Positions 1 to 9,199 of a stretch of DNA of 64,000 nucleotides are shown here, piece by piece. Source of the DNA: Streptomyces sp. DH-12 (GTDB lineage: Bacteria > Actinomycetota > Actinomycetes > Streptomycetales > Streptomycetaceae); contig NZ_PPFB01000001.1 of the NCBI RefSeq assembly GCF_002899455.1, positions 7,200,501-7,264,500 on the forward strand. The letters are read 5' to 3'. The notes beneath the pieces were generated by a model that was given only the letters and a program-made list of their open reading frames with translations, searched no databases and had not been told where the DNA came from. A program made the position numbers and the translations under genes. How positions within the stretch are numbered: the first letter of the stretch is position 1; each line of letters starts with the position of its first letter.

Positions 1-127
1 ACACCGCCCGCTCATCCACCGGGGCCGTGCCTCCGCCTTGCGGACGGGAAGCGAACGAAGGCAGCAACGGTGCGACCAGTGACCAAAGTTCGTCAGGAAC
101 CAACCGCTGCGACAAACCAACACCCAT
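1..127 (-). CDS. IS5-family transposase, N-terminal part (partial)
   Basis: The ATG at 125-127 on the minus strand begins MGVGLSQRLVPDELW, identical to the transposase of the complete copy at 44865-45682. About 42 codons are visible before the window edge. The segment is the N-terminal region ahead of the DDE catalytic core. Nothing in the visible part is broken, but whether the whole gene is functional cannot be judged. In the complete copy the protein is split over two frames joined by a probable -1 frameshift. Confidence 0.8.
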   Translation of the reverse strand, partial: MGVGLSQRLVPDELWSLVAPLLPSFASRPQGGGTAPVDERAV

Positions 128-174
128 GGCACAGCATCATGCCGCATCAACCTCACACCACATGAGACAAGCTC
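1..174 (-). mobile_element. IS5-family element, right end (window-truncated)
   Basis: This is the end of an insertion sequence whose rest lies left of the window. Bases 1-160 match 45556-45715 of the complete copy at 44856-45729 almost base for base. The outer end at about 155-174 (CACATGAGACAAGCTC) is the complement of that copy's left inverted repeat. It shows that this IS is present at least twice in the replicon. Confidence is high because a full copy is available for comparison. Confidence 0.85.
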
Positions 175-203
175 TAAGGTCAGATTCCTACTAAAAATTC
201 GGC

Positions 204-605
204 ATGGAATCAAGTCCTGTCGCCGCTGAGCGATCCCGCCCGGCCTTTTCGCTCTCTCCGCCGCGGAAGCGGTCGGCGGCGCGGGCCGTTGCCCGCGACT
301 GCGCGTCCGTGGGCCTGGGGATGATCCCGCTCGGCTTTGTCTTCAGGGCGCTGGCCGTCCAGTCCGGTCTGGACTGGTGGCGGGCGGGCCTGTCCGTCGC
401 GCTGATCTCCGGTGGCTCGTTCGAGTTCCTGCTCATCGGCATGGACGCCGTCGCAGCACTGCTGGTGTCCATAGTCGTGGCCGCGTTCCTGGTGAACGGC
501 AGCAGGTCTTCTGCGCCCTGTCCTCCCCCCCCGCACCGCGTGAGGGGTTGCCTCGGCAAGACGTACAGCACCATCGCGCTCACCGCCCGGGCGCCGGCGG
601 CCTGC
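204..605 (+). pseudogene. azlC: azlC-like branched-chain amino-acid exporter subunit, broken
   Basis: The first about 95 codons (MESSPVAAERSRP start) read like the N-terminal half of AzlC, the large membrane subunit of the AzlCD exporter: a cytoplasmic start, then two hydrophobic segments ending at VAAFLVNG. The conserved continuation (V-F-C-A-L-S, then HRVRG-LGKTYSTIALT) is present but in two different frames around 505-590, so there are indels next to a run of C. After about 605 the similarity stops, and the C-terminal half and azlD are absent. It is a 5' fragment with frameshifts, next to an IS end at 174. Confidence 0.6.
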
Positions 606-1291
606 CGGGTCGGCCGGAGCATCGCGGAAAAGCGGTCCATGGCCAGGCAGCCGCCGACCTGCTCGCTGCGCTGCGCCGCCAGGATGAGGAACTGCTCGAA
701 AGGCTGGAGGACAGCGTCGTCGGTCAGGGCCGGGCCGTGGCGGCCGCGGCCAACGGCTTTCGCGTGGAGAACGGCGGTGGCTGGGCCGACGCGGCCCGCG
801 CACGGTGCGGGCCGTCGCCGACCGGGTGCGGCGGTGACGACAGGACCACACGGCACGCCGGGGCCTGCTCGCACCGACTACCGCCCCGGTGTGCAGTGGG
901 CACGACGGACGGGAATGTGCGGTCGGTGAGACCGTCTGTCGACGCGGCAGGCGCGGCAGGCGCGTCTTCGGCTGACGTGGCCGCGGTCGCCTGCCGTCGG
1001 CCGCGTGGCGGTCCCCGAGCACATCCTCGGATCGGCCGATGCGGTTCCGTTATCGTCCGAGCCAGGTCCGGTCACACAGCGGACCTAGCCTCAACGACCG
1101 TGATCGCTCAGCACGCGAGGTCTTCGGCATCCCGGCCCTGCGGCCCGGGCGGTCTGCCTCCGGCGGCGGACCCACTGCCGGTCTGTCCTGGCCGGCGTGG
1201 GACGGCGTGACGTTCCGACCTCGGAGTCATCGCGGGGCGGGCCTGTGTGCTCCAGCCCTTCGTTCCTTCATCCCCCGACGAAAGAGATGGC
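606..1291. other. No intact gene; possible coding remnant
   Basis: No ORF here has a convincing start, ribosome site and protein-like composition in one frame. A plus-strand stretch at about 640-790 reads coding-like (an alpha-helical pattern around LLAALRRQDEELLERLEDSV) but has no start or family match that I recognise. It may be a degraded gene. The last 50 bases are the leader of the protease gene at 1292. Confidence 0.4.
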
Positions 1292-4200
1292 ATGAGCATG
1301 TCTTTATCTCCCGGCAGACGAATACGTGCGGCCGCCCCCCTGGGGGCTCTCGCCATGGCCGCCGTGGTCACCGCGACCGGGATGCCGGGGGTGAGCCAGG
1401 CCGTCGCCCTGACCCCTGACGCTCCGGCAGGCTCAGGGGAGGCCCTGTCCGTTCCGGGGGCGAAGAGCGCCAAAACGGTGACGCTGATCACCGGCGACAA
1501 GGTGTCGATCGCCGCGGACGGCTCTGTCGCCGGGATCGAGAGGGCCAAGGGGCGCGAGGGCGCGTCGTTCTCGGTCCGGAAGGTCGACGGGCACACCTTC
1601 GTGATACCGGGCGACGCGGCGCCGGCTGTCGCCCAGGGAAAGCTCGACCGGCGGCTGTTCGACGTGACGCAACTCGTCGCGTACGGGTACGACGACGCGA
1701 GCCGGTCCGACCTGCCGCTGATCGTCACCTACGCCGGGGACGAGACACCCCCCGCGAGCGCCTTCCGCGACGCACGGGCCAAGGCCGGCCAGGAGCTGAC
1801 CAGCGTCAACGGCGTGGCGCTACGGGCCGACAAGCACGGCCACTCCGCGTTCTGGGACACCTTCACCGACGGCGGGGACGGTGGACAGGGCACGGCGCGG
1901 CTGTCCGGCTCACCGGCGGTGAAGAAGGTGGCGAAGGTCTGGCTGGACGGCAAGCGCCAGGCCGACCTGGACCAGAGCGTGGCCCGGACGGGCGCGCCGA
2001 CGGCCTGGGGCGCCGGGTTCGACGGCACGGGCGTCAAGGTCGCCGTGCTGGACACCGGCGTCGACCAGACGCACCCCGACCTGGCGGGCCAGGAGATCGC
2101 CGAACGGAACTTCTCCGACGCCGAGGACAGTGTCGACCGAGTCGGCCACGGCACCCATGTGGCCTCGACGGTGGCCGGTACGGGCGCCAGGTCGCAGGGC
2201 AGGTACAAGGGCGTCGCGCCGGGCGCGCGCATCCTGGACGGCAAGGTCCTGGACGACAGCGGCGGCGGCCTGGACTCCGGCATCATCGCGGGCATGGAGT
2301 GGGCGGTCGCCGAGGGCGCCCAGGTCGTCAACCTCAGTCTGGGCGGCACCGACACCCAGGGCATCGACCCGCTGGAGGAGACGGTCAACCGTCTCTCCGC
2401 CGAGACGGACACGCTGTTCGTCATCGCCGCGGGCAACGCGGGCGAGGGCGGCGAGAGCACCGTCGAATCGCCCGGCAGCGCCGAGTCCGCGCTGACGGTC
2501 GGCGCGGTCGACAAGGCCGACCAGCTCGCCGACTTCTCCAGCCGCGGCCCGCGCGTCGGTGACGGAGGAGTCAAGCCGGACCTGACCGCGCCGGGCGTCG
2601 ACATCACGGCTGCCGCCTCCACCGCGAGCGGCATGGAGCAGGTGTTCCCCTCGGGGACGCCCGGTTACGCCACCCAGAGCGGCACGTCGATGGCCGCTCC
2701 CCATGTCGCGGGCGCCGCCGCCATCCTGGCGCAGCAGCACCCGGACTGGACCGGCGAACGGATCAAGGCGGCGCTCACCGCTTCCGCTGAGCCCGGCCCG
2801 TACAGCGCGTACCAGCAGGGCACCGGCCGCATCGATGTGGCCCGGGCGATCGGGCAGACCGTCGTCGCCGAGCAGGGGCCGATCGGCTTCGGCCGCCCGA
2901 AGTGGCCTCACACCGATGACGAGCCGGTGACGAAGGAGATCACGTACCGCAATCTCGGCACCGAGCCGGTCGTCCTGGACCTGACGATCGAGGTGCTCGG
3001 GACGGACGGCGAGCCCGCCCCCGAGGGCATGTTCGAGATGTCGCCGCGGCAGCTCACCGTTGCGGCGGGCGGTGCGGCGAGCACCACGGTGACCGCCGAT
3101 ACGCGCGTCGGCGGCGAGGCCTACGGCTCGTACGGCGGCTCGGTGACCGCAGCCTCGGCCGACGGCCGGACCCGGGTGCGCACCGCCTTCGGCGTGGAGC
3201 GCGAGATCGAGTCGTACGACCTGACCATCAAGCACCTGGACGACGACGGCAAGCCGACCGGCAAGGGTTTCACGACGATCGATGGCCGGGACCGCGACTA
3301 CTACCAGGAGTTCGCCGACGCGACGGACGGCGAGATCACGGTGCGCCTGCCCAAGGGCGGTTATGCGCTCACCGGGGTCCTCAACGCCGGCGGCGGGTCC
3401 GCCGCCCCCGACTCCCTCTTCCTGGCCCCGGCCCTGCAGCTGACCAAGGACACCACGGTCGTCATGGACGCCCGGGAGGCCAAGCCCACGCGCATCACCG
3501 TCCCCGACGCGGGAGCCGAGAACCACCACGCCCAGCTCATCCCGGGCTACACCCGCTCCGACGGGCAGCCCCTGGGCTTTATGCCGTCCGTCTTCGACTT
3601 CCCCGATTTCCAGAGCTTCAAGGTCGGTCACATCGGCCCGGAGACGCCGAAGGACGCGGCATACGCCCAGTACAGCGGTTTCTGGACACGTCAGCCGGCC
3701 GACGGGCGCGCAGTGAACTACCGTCTCGCGTGGAACCGTACGGGTTCGCTCGGCGGCTTCGCCGCCGACGTCCGGCGCGAGCAGCTGGCCGAGATCGACT
3801 TCGCGGTCGGCAGGCCCGGCCTTGAACCAACCGCTCAGGTCGCGGTGATGCCCCTGACGCCCATCGGCGAGTTCGCGGCCGACTTCAGCACCCCCACCCA
3901 GCGCCAACTGCCGCTGCGGACCTCTGAATACGTCCTCGGCAACGGCGTCAAGTGGTCCTACTCCGTACAGCAGTGGGAGTCGGGGAACGCGCAGACGGGA
4001 AGGTTCACGGCGTACCAGCCGAAGAAGAGCTACACCGCGCGGTTCAACGTCGGTGTCTTCGGTCCGCTCCTGCCTTCGGGTGAGGGTGAACCGCGGTGGG
4101 GGCGTCCCGGGATCGCGCGGAGCGGGAACACGATCAAGGCACATCTGCCCATGTTCGGCGACAGTGACGGGCATGAGAGCGGCAGCGGCTACACGGAGCT

Positions 4201-4717
4201 GGAGAGTTCGCTCCGCGCCGACGGCGAGGAGATCCCCGCCGAGGGCGATCCGCTGGACATCGCCGAGTACAGCGTCCCCGCCGGGGACGGCCGGTACGAA
4301 CTGAGTGTCGACGCCTCCCGGGACCCCGAGCTGCTCGCGGTAAGCACCCGCGTGCGGGCGCAGTGGACGTTCAGGTCGGCCGGCGTGTCCGGGGACAGCT
4401 GGGTCCGGCTGCCGCTGTCCGTGGTCCGTTTCTCCCCCGCGCTGTCACTGACCAGTACGGCGAAGGCCGGCGAGAGGTTCCAGGTGCCCTTCACCGTGGA
4501 GGGCGCGGCCACCGCTCGGACAGCCAAGAAGCTGGAGTTCGAGGTGTCCTACGACGACGGCAGGACCTGGACCACGGCCAGAGCCGTCAACGGCACCCAC
4601 CTGTCGCTGAACCACCCCGCGCAGCCGGGCACCGTCTCGCTGCGTGCCAAGCTGACCGACCGTGACGGCAACACCCTGGTCCAGACGATCGACCGTGCCT
4701 ACCTCACGGTCCGGTAG
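1292..4717 (+). CDS. Secreted subtilisin-like S8 peptidase, multidomain
   Basis: This is an extracellular serine endopeptidase of 1141 aa. A twin-Arg-free Sec signal lies at residues 1-35 (MSMSLSPGRR, then a hydrophobic stretch ending GVSQAVA), followed by a propeptide-like region to about 235. The S8 catalytic domain carries Asp254 (VAVLDTGVD), His286 (GHGTHVAS) and Ser466 (GTSMAAPHVAG), with the oxyanion Asn in AAGNAGEG. After about 510 come several beta-rich domains, as in large Streptomyces subtilases, which may bind substrate or walls. I chose ATG 1292 over the in-frame upstream start at 1247 because GAAAGAGA sits just before it and the signal peptide then starts properly. It stands alone and is flanked by transposon debris. 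Confidence 0.92.
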   Translation: MSMSLSPGRRIRAAAPLGALAMAAVVTATGMPGVSQAVALTPDAPAGSGEALSVPGAKSAKTVTLITGDKVSIAADGSVAGIERAKGREGASFSVRKVDGHTFVIPGDAAPAVAQGKLDRRLFDVTQLVAYGYDDASRSDLPLIVTYAGDETPPASAFRDARAKAGQELTSVNGVALRADKHGHSAFWDTFTDGGDGGQGTARLSGSPAVKKVAKVWLDGKRQADLDQSVARTGAPTAWGAGFDGTGVKVAVLDTGVDQTHPDLAGQEIAERNFSDAEDSVDRVGHGTHVASTVAGTGARSQGRYKGVAPGARILDGKVLDDSGGGLDSGIIAGMEWAVAEGAQVVNLSLGGTDTQGIDPLEETVNRLSAETDTLFVIAAGNAGEGGESTVESPGSAESALTVGAVDKADQLADFSSRGPRVGDGGVKPDLTAPGVDITAAASTASGMEQVFPSGTPGYATQSGTSMAAPHVAGAAAILAQQHPDWTGERIKAALTASAEPGPYSAYQQGTGRIDVARAIGQTVVAEQGPIGFGRPKWPHTDDEPVTKEITYRNLGTEPVVLDLTIEVLGTDGEPAPEGMFEMSPRQLTVAAGGAASTTVTADTRVGGEAYGSYGGSVTAASADGRTRVRTAFGVEREIESYDLTIKHLDDDGKPTGKGFTTIDGRDRDYYQEFADATDGEITVRLPKGGYALTGVLNAGGGSAAPDSLFLAPALQLTKDTTVVMDAREAKPTRITVPDAGAENHHAQLIPGYTRSDGQPLGFMPSVFDFPDFQSFKVGHIGPETPKDAAYAQYSGFWTRQPADGRAVNYRLAWNRTGSLGGFAADVRREQLAEIDFAVGRPGLEPTAQVAVMPLTPIGEFAADFSTPTQRQLPLRTSEYVLGNGVKWSYSVQQWESGNAQTGRFTAYQPKKSYTARFNVGVFGPLLPSGEGEPRWGRPGIARSGNTIKAHLPMFGDSDGHESGSGYTELESSLRADGEEIPAEGDPLDIAEYSVPAGDGRYELSVDASRDPELLAVSTRVRAQWTFRSAGVSGDSWVRLPLSVVRFSPALSLTSTAKAGERFQVPFTVEGAATARTAKKLEFEVSYDDGRTWTTARAVNGTHLSLNHPAQPGTVSLRAKLTDRDGNTLVQTIDRAYLTVR

Positions 4718-4805
4718 GGCGAGGGCAGCAGAGCGAGGGCCGAAGGGCCCGTTCACCGACAGAGCCCGGTTCGAAGGCGATTCCAGGGATCGTCGCAACA
4801 CGTGA

Positions 4806-4994
4806 TCACTGACGTGTGGTGGCGAGCAGTTCAGACAGACGCTCGGCTGGGGTTTCCCAGCCGGGCGTCTTGCGTGGGCGGCTGTTGAGTCCGGCAGCGA
4901 CTGTGTCGAGGTGGGCGCGGGTGCTGCCGGACTCAACAGCCGCTCTTGGGGAAGTGCTGCCGCAGGAGGCCGTTCGTGTTCTCGTTGAACACGG
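4806..4994 (-). pseudogene. IS30-family transposase, C-terminal remnant
   Basis: On the minus strand two adjoining frames carry the IS30 hallmark: FNENTNGLLRQHFPK, then LNSRPRKTPGW and ETPAERLSELL to the stop at 4806. The two parts are joined by a frameshift and a short deletion near 4940. Only the last about 60 codons of a roughly 350-400 codon transposase survive, so it is inactive. It abuts a fragment of a different IS family (IS21) at about 5000. Confidence 0.75.
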
Positions 4995-5020
4995 TTCGCC
5001 GGGCTTCGGCGAGTGACGCC

Positions 5021-5396
5021 GTGCCCAAGTATCAGCGGGTCGCGAAGGGCTCGATCGTGGACGCGTTCGAGCCGCAGACCCGTGAGCCTCTGCAGAAGTT
5101 CCCGGACACGCCCGCGACAGTGATCGGGGAGAGGACCGGCTGGACCAGGGCGCATTCGGTGCTCAAGCGGCGGGTTCGGGAGTTGAGACCGCTCCATCAG
5201 TCGCCGGATCCGGTCTCGAGGACGGGCTATGAGCCGGGCGAGCTGGTCCAGTGCAATCTGTGGTTCCCGCCCGCGGAGGTCCCGCTGAGGTCCGGGCAGG
5301 TCGGAAGTCCGCCGGTCCTGGTGATGGTCTGCGGTTATTCGCGGTGGATCATGGCGAGGATGCTGCCGACGCGGTCGGCCGCGGACCTTATCGGCC
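5021..5396 (+). pseudogene. istA: IS21-family transposase IstA, internal fragment
   Basis: The frame reads PKYQRVAKGSIVDAFEP, then RVRELRPLHQ, YEPGELVQCNLWFPP and VMVCGYSRWIMARML, the pattern of the IstA HTH-to-integrase-core transition (the first catalytic Asp region reads CNLW here instead of the usual CDLW). Both ends are missing and there is no istB. The conserved Asp of QCDLW appears changed to Asn, so even this segment would be inactive. The reading continues without a gap into a tpg fragment at 5397. Confidence 0.75.
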
Positions 5397-5711
5397 CTGC
5401 GCCGACCTCGCCCAGCGTCTGGAGGCCGCGGTGCGCGAACGCTGTCAGCCCCGCGTCCGCGCCCGCCGCCAGGCCGCCACACCACCGGACTCATCACCGG
5501 CATTCGCGCACGCTTCGGTTCCACCGCCGCACCCGGCGTCAGCGATGACGCTCGCCTTTTCGATGCCCAGAAGGCCAGCGCCACCGAGCAGCAACTGCGC
5601 GAACTCGCCGTCGACGGGCTCGGAGAGATGTACTTCCGCGACCAGGGCCGCCGCGTGCCTGGCCTGACCGTGAAGTTCACCGGCATCGAGACCCTGGGGT
5701 GCGGGCTGTGA
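5397..5711 (+). pseudogene. tpg: tpg (telomere terminal protein), C-terminal remnant
   Basis: Tpg is the protein covalently attached to the 5' ends of linear Streptomyces replicons. The segment begins LAQRLEAAVRERCQPRVRARRQAAT, shifts frame near 5475, continues TGLITGIRARFGSTAAPG, lacks the usual middle block, then reads ARLFDAQKASATEQQLRELA and GLGEMYFRDQGRRV to the stop. The order and spacing match the C-terminal two-thirds of Tpg. A frameshift, an internal deletion and a missing N-terminus make it non-functional. A second C-terminal remnant is at 33786 and an N-terminal one at 40778. Confidence 0.7.
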
Positions 5712-5821
5712 CCCTGAAGCAGGGCCCAGGTGCCCCGAAGTCATCTTTCGTTCCCTGGCAGTTCAATCAGCGCCGATATCACCTGATGGTCATGCACGGC
5801 TCGTTCACAGGAGGGTGTTAC

Positions 5822-6247
5822 ATGAAGCATTCGGTGCGGCGGATGGGATTTGCAGGAGCGGCGAGCATGGGATTGGCCCTGGTGATCGGGCCGGCAGCCG
5901 TGCCCGCGATGGCGGCACCGGCCGCGCACCTGGCCGCTCCCTCGGTCACGCAAGCGGCCGTGGAGCCGGCGCCCGCCCCGACGGGGCTGGCCTACACCTA
6001 CGACTCGAACACCCAGACGGTGACCGTCACCTGGGATCCCAAAAGCCCGACAGACACGGTGACGCAGTACTACAACGTAGGTTCATGCAACAACGGCGTC
6101 TGGTGCTCGATCCTGGTCAGTGAGGCCGTTTACGGAAACACGTACCAATACCAGCAGGCACCCGGTACGACGAGAAACTTCGCCGTCTGGGCGGTAAATT
6201 CAACCTTCCAGCGAACTGCCTCAGAAATTCTTCCCATTACCACATGA
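5822..6247 (+). CDS. Small secreted fibronectin-III-like protein
   Basis: The 141-aa product starts at ATG 5822 behind a strong AGGAGGG. Residues 1-31 form a Sec signal peptide (MKHSVRRMGF, hydrophobic core, cut near AMAAPA). The mature part has one beta-rich domain resembling fibronectin type III (PTGLAYTYD, VTVTWDP, YYNVGSCNNGVWC, NFAVWAVN), with two Cys that could form a disulfide. No catalytic motif is visible. It is monocistronic and followed by a hairpin at 6282. The role is unknown, and it is possibly a surface or adhesion module. Confidence 0.8.
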   Translation: MKHSVRRMGFAGAASMGLALVIGPAAVPAMAAPAAHLAAPSVTQAAVEPAPAPTGLAYTYDSNTQTVTVTWDPKSPTDTVTQYYNVGSCNNGVWCSILVSEAVYGNTYQYQQAPGTTRNFAVWAVNSTFQRTASEILPITT

Positions 6248-6281
6248 AAACCTGAACAGTCATTCCTTTGGTAGAAGGAAC

Positions 6282-6314
6282 ACCGGCCCGCATCCCTTCG
6301 GGGTGTGGGCCGGT
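6282..6314 (+). terminator. Rho-independent-type hairpin
   Basis: ACCGGCCCGCATCCC and its near-complement GGGGTGTGGGCCGGT form a 15-bp stem with two G-U pairs around a TTC loop, followed by TTGATTT. It lies 35 bp after the secreted-protein stop codon and before the convergent IS630 fragment. Confidence 0.75.
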
Positions 6315-6337
6315 TGATTTCCCAGTTCTGATATTGA

Positions 6338-6758
6338 TCAGAAACTCATGGGGTTCTCGTCCAGGGCATAGCGGACGGTGGGGCCACCGAAGTAACCGCG
6401 GACGATGTGCGGCTGGCGCTGGCGCTGGCGCTGGCGTCTGCGGAAGAAGCGGCGGGTTTCGGTGGCGAGTTCGGCCTGGTTCCGGGCCCGGTGCTGTCTG
6501 GGCAGGCTGTGCTTGAGGTCGGCGTTGACCAGCTCGTCGGGGTTGGGCTCGGGCGAGTAGGCGGGGAGGAAGTGTAGTTCGGCATCGTCTGGGTGGGCGG
6601 CGAGCCCGCCGCGGACCTTCTTGGAGCGGTGGGCGGAGTGCCCGTCGGCCACGAGGTGGATCTTGTGGTCGACGTGGCCGGCGAGCCGGTCCAGGAAGCG
6701 GCACGTCACCTCGGCGGTGAAGCTCTCGGTGAAGGCCATGGCCAGTGGCACTGCTGAC
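6338..6758 (-). pseudogene. IS630-family transposase, C-terminal remnant
   Basis: The DDE_3 domain tail is clear: FTAEVTCRFLDRLAGHV, HLVADGHSAHRSKKV, then LPAYSPEPNPDELVNADLK, where the final catalytic acidic residue lies, and a basic tail PHIVRGYFGG. The N-terminal half with the HTH and the first Asp is missing upstream of about 6758, where RHS-derived sequence begins. It is therefore not a functional element. Confidence 0.75.
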
Positions 6759-6789
6759 CAGCCCCGCGGCACTACCACTGAGGCCGCGT

Positions 6790-7155
6790 TCCCCAGCCGT
6801 ACCGCTACGTCGGCGCCTATCTGGACCCGACCGGTCTGTACAAGATGGGCCACCGCTACTACGCCCGTCTCTCGGCCGCTTCACCCAGCCCGACCCCTCC
6901 GGCCAGGAAACCAACCCCTACCTCTACGTCGCCGGTGACCCCATCAACAACACCGACCCCAGTGGGCTGGGCTGGTTCTCAGGCACACTGCGCTTTGTGA
7001 AGTCCAAGAGCGGCATACTTCTCCAACCGGCCGGTGGGGCGATCATCGTCGGGTGCTGCGCCAAGGAGGCATGGCATGACACCGACGACTCATGGAGTGA
7101 CGAGTTCAAGGATCTGGGCAACTGCGCCAATCCGCTCAACGGCATCACAGGCTGA
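6790..7155 (+). pseudogene. RHS/YD-repeat protein, 3' tail with variable C-terminus
   Basis: The RHS core signature survives: PYRYVGAYLDPTGLYKMGHR-YY in one frame, then, after a small indel near 6875, LGRFTQPDPSG, NPYLYVAGDPINNTDPSG in another. The roughly 60 residues after that (GWFSGTLRFVKSKSG to the stop) form the variable tip that carries the toxin in polymorphic RHS systems. I do not recognise its fold. Thousands of upstream bases of a normal RHS gene are absent. A small two-segment membrane protein begins 14 bp downstream. Confidence 0.7.
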
Positions 7156-7169
7156 CTTACAGGAAACCA

Positions 7170-7409
7170 ATGATGAGGAATGTCCCTTCATGCAAGGTGG
7201 CACGCGCCGCCAAGCTTCTGGGCTGTGCCTTTACGGTCGCGGTGGCCATGAATCTTGTGGCTGCAATATGGCATCCCGACGGCAGTGCTTGGGGAGCGAC
7301 GCGTCTCATCGTCAGCGGGCTTTTCCTGGCCGCCCTGGGCTACTACCTCACTCTTCGCGGGGCACGTTGGCAACGCTCACGCGTGGAACGCAGAGAGTCC
7401 GCTCGCTGA
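7170..7409 (+). CDS. Small two-TM membrane protein after RHS tail
   Basis: The 79-aa product starts at ATG 7170 (or 7173) with AGGAAA just upstream. There are two hydrophobic segments, about 13-32 (AAKLLGCAFTVAVAMNLVAA) and 43-60 (ATRLIVSGLFLAALGYYL), and a basic C-terminus. Its position directly behind an RHS variable tail is where an immunity protein would be expected. A similar arrangement occurs at 27.4-28.2 kb. The immunity role is inferred from position only. Confidence 0.6.
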   Translation: MMRNVPSCKVARAAKLLGCAFTVAVAMNLVAAIWHPDGSAWGATRLIVSGLFLAALGYYLTLRGARWQRSRVERRESAR

Positions 7410-7484
7410 ACAGCAAAGGCAGTAGACCAGCACTCCCTGTTTCCAGGTGGTTGTCCCGGCGTAGCGTGTCGGTGCACCGGTACG

Positions 7485-7685
7485 GTGAGCCTCATGGCTG
7501 CTGAGTGGGTGGCGTCCCGATGGCGCGGAGCAACCGTGGCGACCGTCAGCACCGGCGTCATGGCCGGGGCCCGTGTCCGGGGGCACGCGTCCCCGCTCCT
7601 GGTCCTGGTTTCCGCACTCGTCGTCGGCAGGCTATACGCAGGTCTTGAGTTCACCGCCCTGGACACTGTCCGGCGGATCATGTGA
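7485..7685 (+). CDS. Doubtful short ORF
   Basis: A 66-codon frame from GTG 7485 (or ATG 7494) has one moderately hydrophobic stretch (SPLLVLVSALVVGRLYAG). No ribosome binding site is visible and I recognise no family. It could be a small membrane peptide or simply an open frame in GC-rich DNA. Confidence 0.22.
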   Translation: MSLMAAEWVASRWRGATVATVSTGVMAGARVRGHASPLLVLVSALVVGRLYAGLEFTALDTVRRIM

Positions 7686-7844
7686 TTACTGGGATCCAGA
7701 GGTGTCTGTTCCCTGTCGGTCAGTGCCGGGGGACTGGCTGGATGCGGCAGTGATGAGAGGTGCGGATCCGGTGCTTCCCGCAGCGGACGGCGAACGGGGG
7801 CCTGTGGGGAGCCGACGGCTGCATGGGGGTTTCGGGGCCGCGCG

Positions 7845-8141
7845 GTGGCTCTGCTTCTCGCGGTATCCGCTGCCATGCTTCTGGGCAGGTCGTGGACCGC
7901 CTGTGACGTGGGAGTGAACAACGCGGCCAACAGCGGCTTCCTGCTCTGGCTGTTCATCCCGGGGCTCTGGATGGTCCTGATGCTGGTCTGGGTTGCGGTA
8001 GGCGCCCTTCTTGGGAACCGTTCCCTTCTCCGTGCCTTTGCCCTCGCGGTGACGCTCCTCGGTGTTGTCTGGTGCGTCATCTCGATCTTCCGGGAGGGCG
8101 CCGCCACTCCTCCGTGCCCCAGCGGCGTACCCCCGTGGTGA
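7845..8141 (+). CDS. Small hypothetical membrane protein
   Basis: The 98-aa frame from GTG 7845 has three hydrophobic stretches (MALLLAVSAAMLLG; FLLWLFIPGLWMVLMLVWVAV; LLRAFALAVTLLGVVWCVIS). This is a clear integral-membrane pattern, unlike the arginine-rich translation of non-coding frames nearby. The start is uncertain, and the real one may lie a few codons away. It ends 48 bp before a convergent transposase remnant. No function can be assigned. Confidence 0.5.
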   Translation: MALLLAVSAAMLLGRSWTACDVGVNNAANSGFLLWLFIPGLWMVLMLVWVAVGALLGNRSLLRAFALAVTLLGVVWCVISIFREGAATPPCPSGVPPW

Positions 8142-8189
8142 CCGAGCTTCATCCCCGCCCCGGGATTCTGAGAGGTCGGTCCCGGTAGT

Positions 8190-8952
8190 TCACGGCTTGA
8201 ACCAGAGACGAACTGCCGTTGCGGTGACGGTGCCGTGGAAGACATGGGCTCGTTTGTCGTAACGGGGTGCGACAGCGCGGGAGTTCTTGAGGCGGTTGAT
8301 GGTCCGTTCGACCTCGTCGCGGCGCCGGTAGCGGTCTGAGCCGAAGCCGGTAGGTCTTCCGCCCGCGCTGCCTCTGCGTCGGCGATTGGTGCGTTGGTCC
8401 TTCGGTTCCGGGATGGTGTGCTTGATGTCGCGTCGTCGCAGGTAGCGGCGGTTTCGGCGGGAGCTGTATGCCTTGTCGCCGCTGACGTGGTCAGCCCGCC
8501 CCGGGGCCGTCCGAGCCCCTCGTCGGGGCGGTGGTGCCGGGGCGTCGTCCTTTTTTCGGGACCTGTGGTGTGGCCTTGCGGGCTCCGGCCGCATGCTGGT
8601 GGGCTCTGCAGGAGGTCGAGTCGACACCGACCGTGCTCCAGCCGATCCGGTCGGCCAGGTCGGCGTGAGCCTGTACCGCCTGGAGGATCCGGTCCCAGGT
8701 GCCGTCCGCCGACCAGCGGTGATGCCTCTCGTAGACAGATTTCCAGGAGCCGTGTCGTTCCGGCAGGTCACGCCATGGGACGCCGGTACGGATCTGGAAC
8801 AAAATCCCGTTGAGCATGGTGCGGTGATTGTTCCATCGGCCTCCTCGGCTGGCGGAAAGCGGCAGATGCGGCTCAACAAGCGACCACTCGCGATTCGTTA
8901 GGTCTCCCCGCCCCGCGACCGCACCAACGAGTGACCACTCGGAAAGTCGCAT
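8190..8952 (-). pseudogene. IS5-family transposase, internally deleted
   Basis: The N-terminal frame from ATG 8952 reads LTNREWSLVEPHLPL, GILFQIRTGVPWRDLPERHG, VGVDSTSCRAHQHAAGARK. The frame changes at an A6 run at 8551-8556 (a natural -1 frameshift site in this family), then reads VSGDKAYSSRRNRRYLRRR and EVERTINRLKNSRAVAPRYDK to the stop at 8190. The block of about 50 residues normally between the two parts (SRGGLTTKIH and onward) is missing, so the DDE core is incomplete. Weakly similar ends lie near 8170 and 8965. Confidence 0.75.
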
Positions 8953-8968
8953 GATCCCCGGACAGTCC

Positions 8969-9184
8969 CTAGCTGGGGTGGTGCAGCGTCCCGTCCAGGT
9001 TCGCGCTGAGGTCGACCAGCAGGCCGCGGTCGACGAGCCGGTGCACCACGAACGCCGTCACGTTCGCCTTCTCGCTGATCACGTTCGGGGTGCCGAGCGC
9101 GTCGGCGATCCGGTCGGCCGCCGCCCCGCCGGAGATCGGCGGGGGCATCGCGGCCCGGACGGCGTCGGCGTCCATCGCCTCCAC
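8969..9184 (-). other. Unassigned coding remnant
   Basis: A 71-codon minus-strand frame has natural-looking composition (PPISGGAAADRIADALG, VTAFVVHRLVDRGLLVDLS), suggestive of the end of a small winged-helix or DNA-binding protein. There is no ribosome site before the first Met, and coding-like sequence extends upstream to about 9200, where transposase sequence starts. It is probably the 3' end of a truncated gene. Family unknown. Confidence 0.35.
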
Positions 9185-9199
9185 AGCGGCCTGGGACTT

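Noticed and set aside
1910..4174. 754-codon minus-strand ORF over the S8 protease
   Set aside because: It lies antisense to a gene with full catalytic motifs and a signal peptide; its translation is Arg/Gly/Val-rich shadow without family resemblance.
4445..5686. 413-codon minus-strand ORF
   Set aside because: It spans the protease end, an IS30 stub and an IS21/tpg chimera in the wrong frame; only shadow coding.
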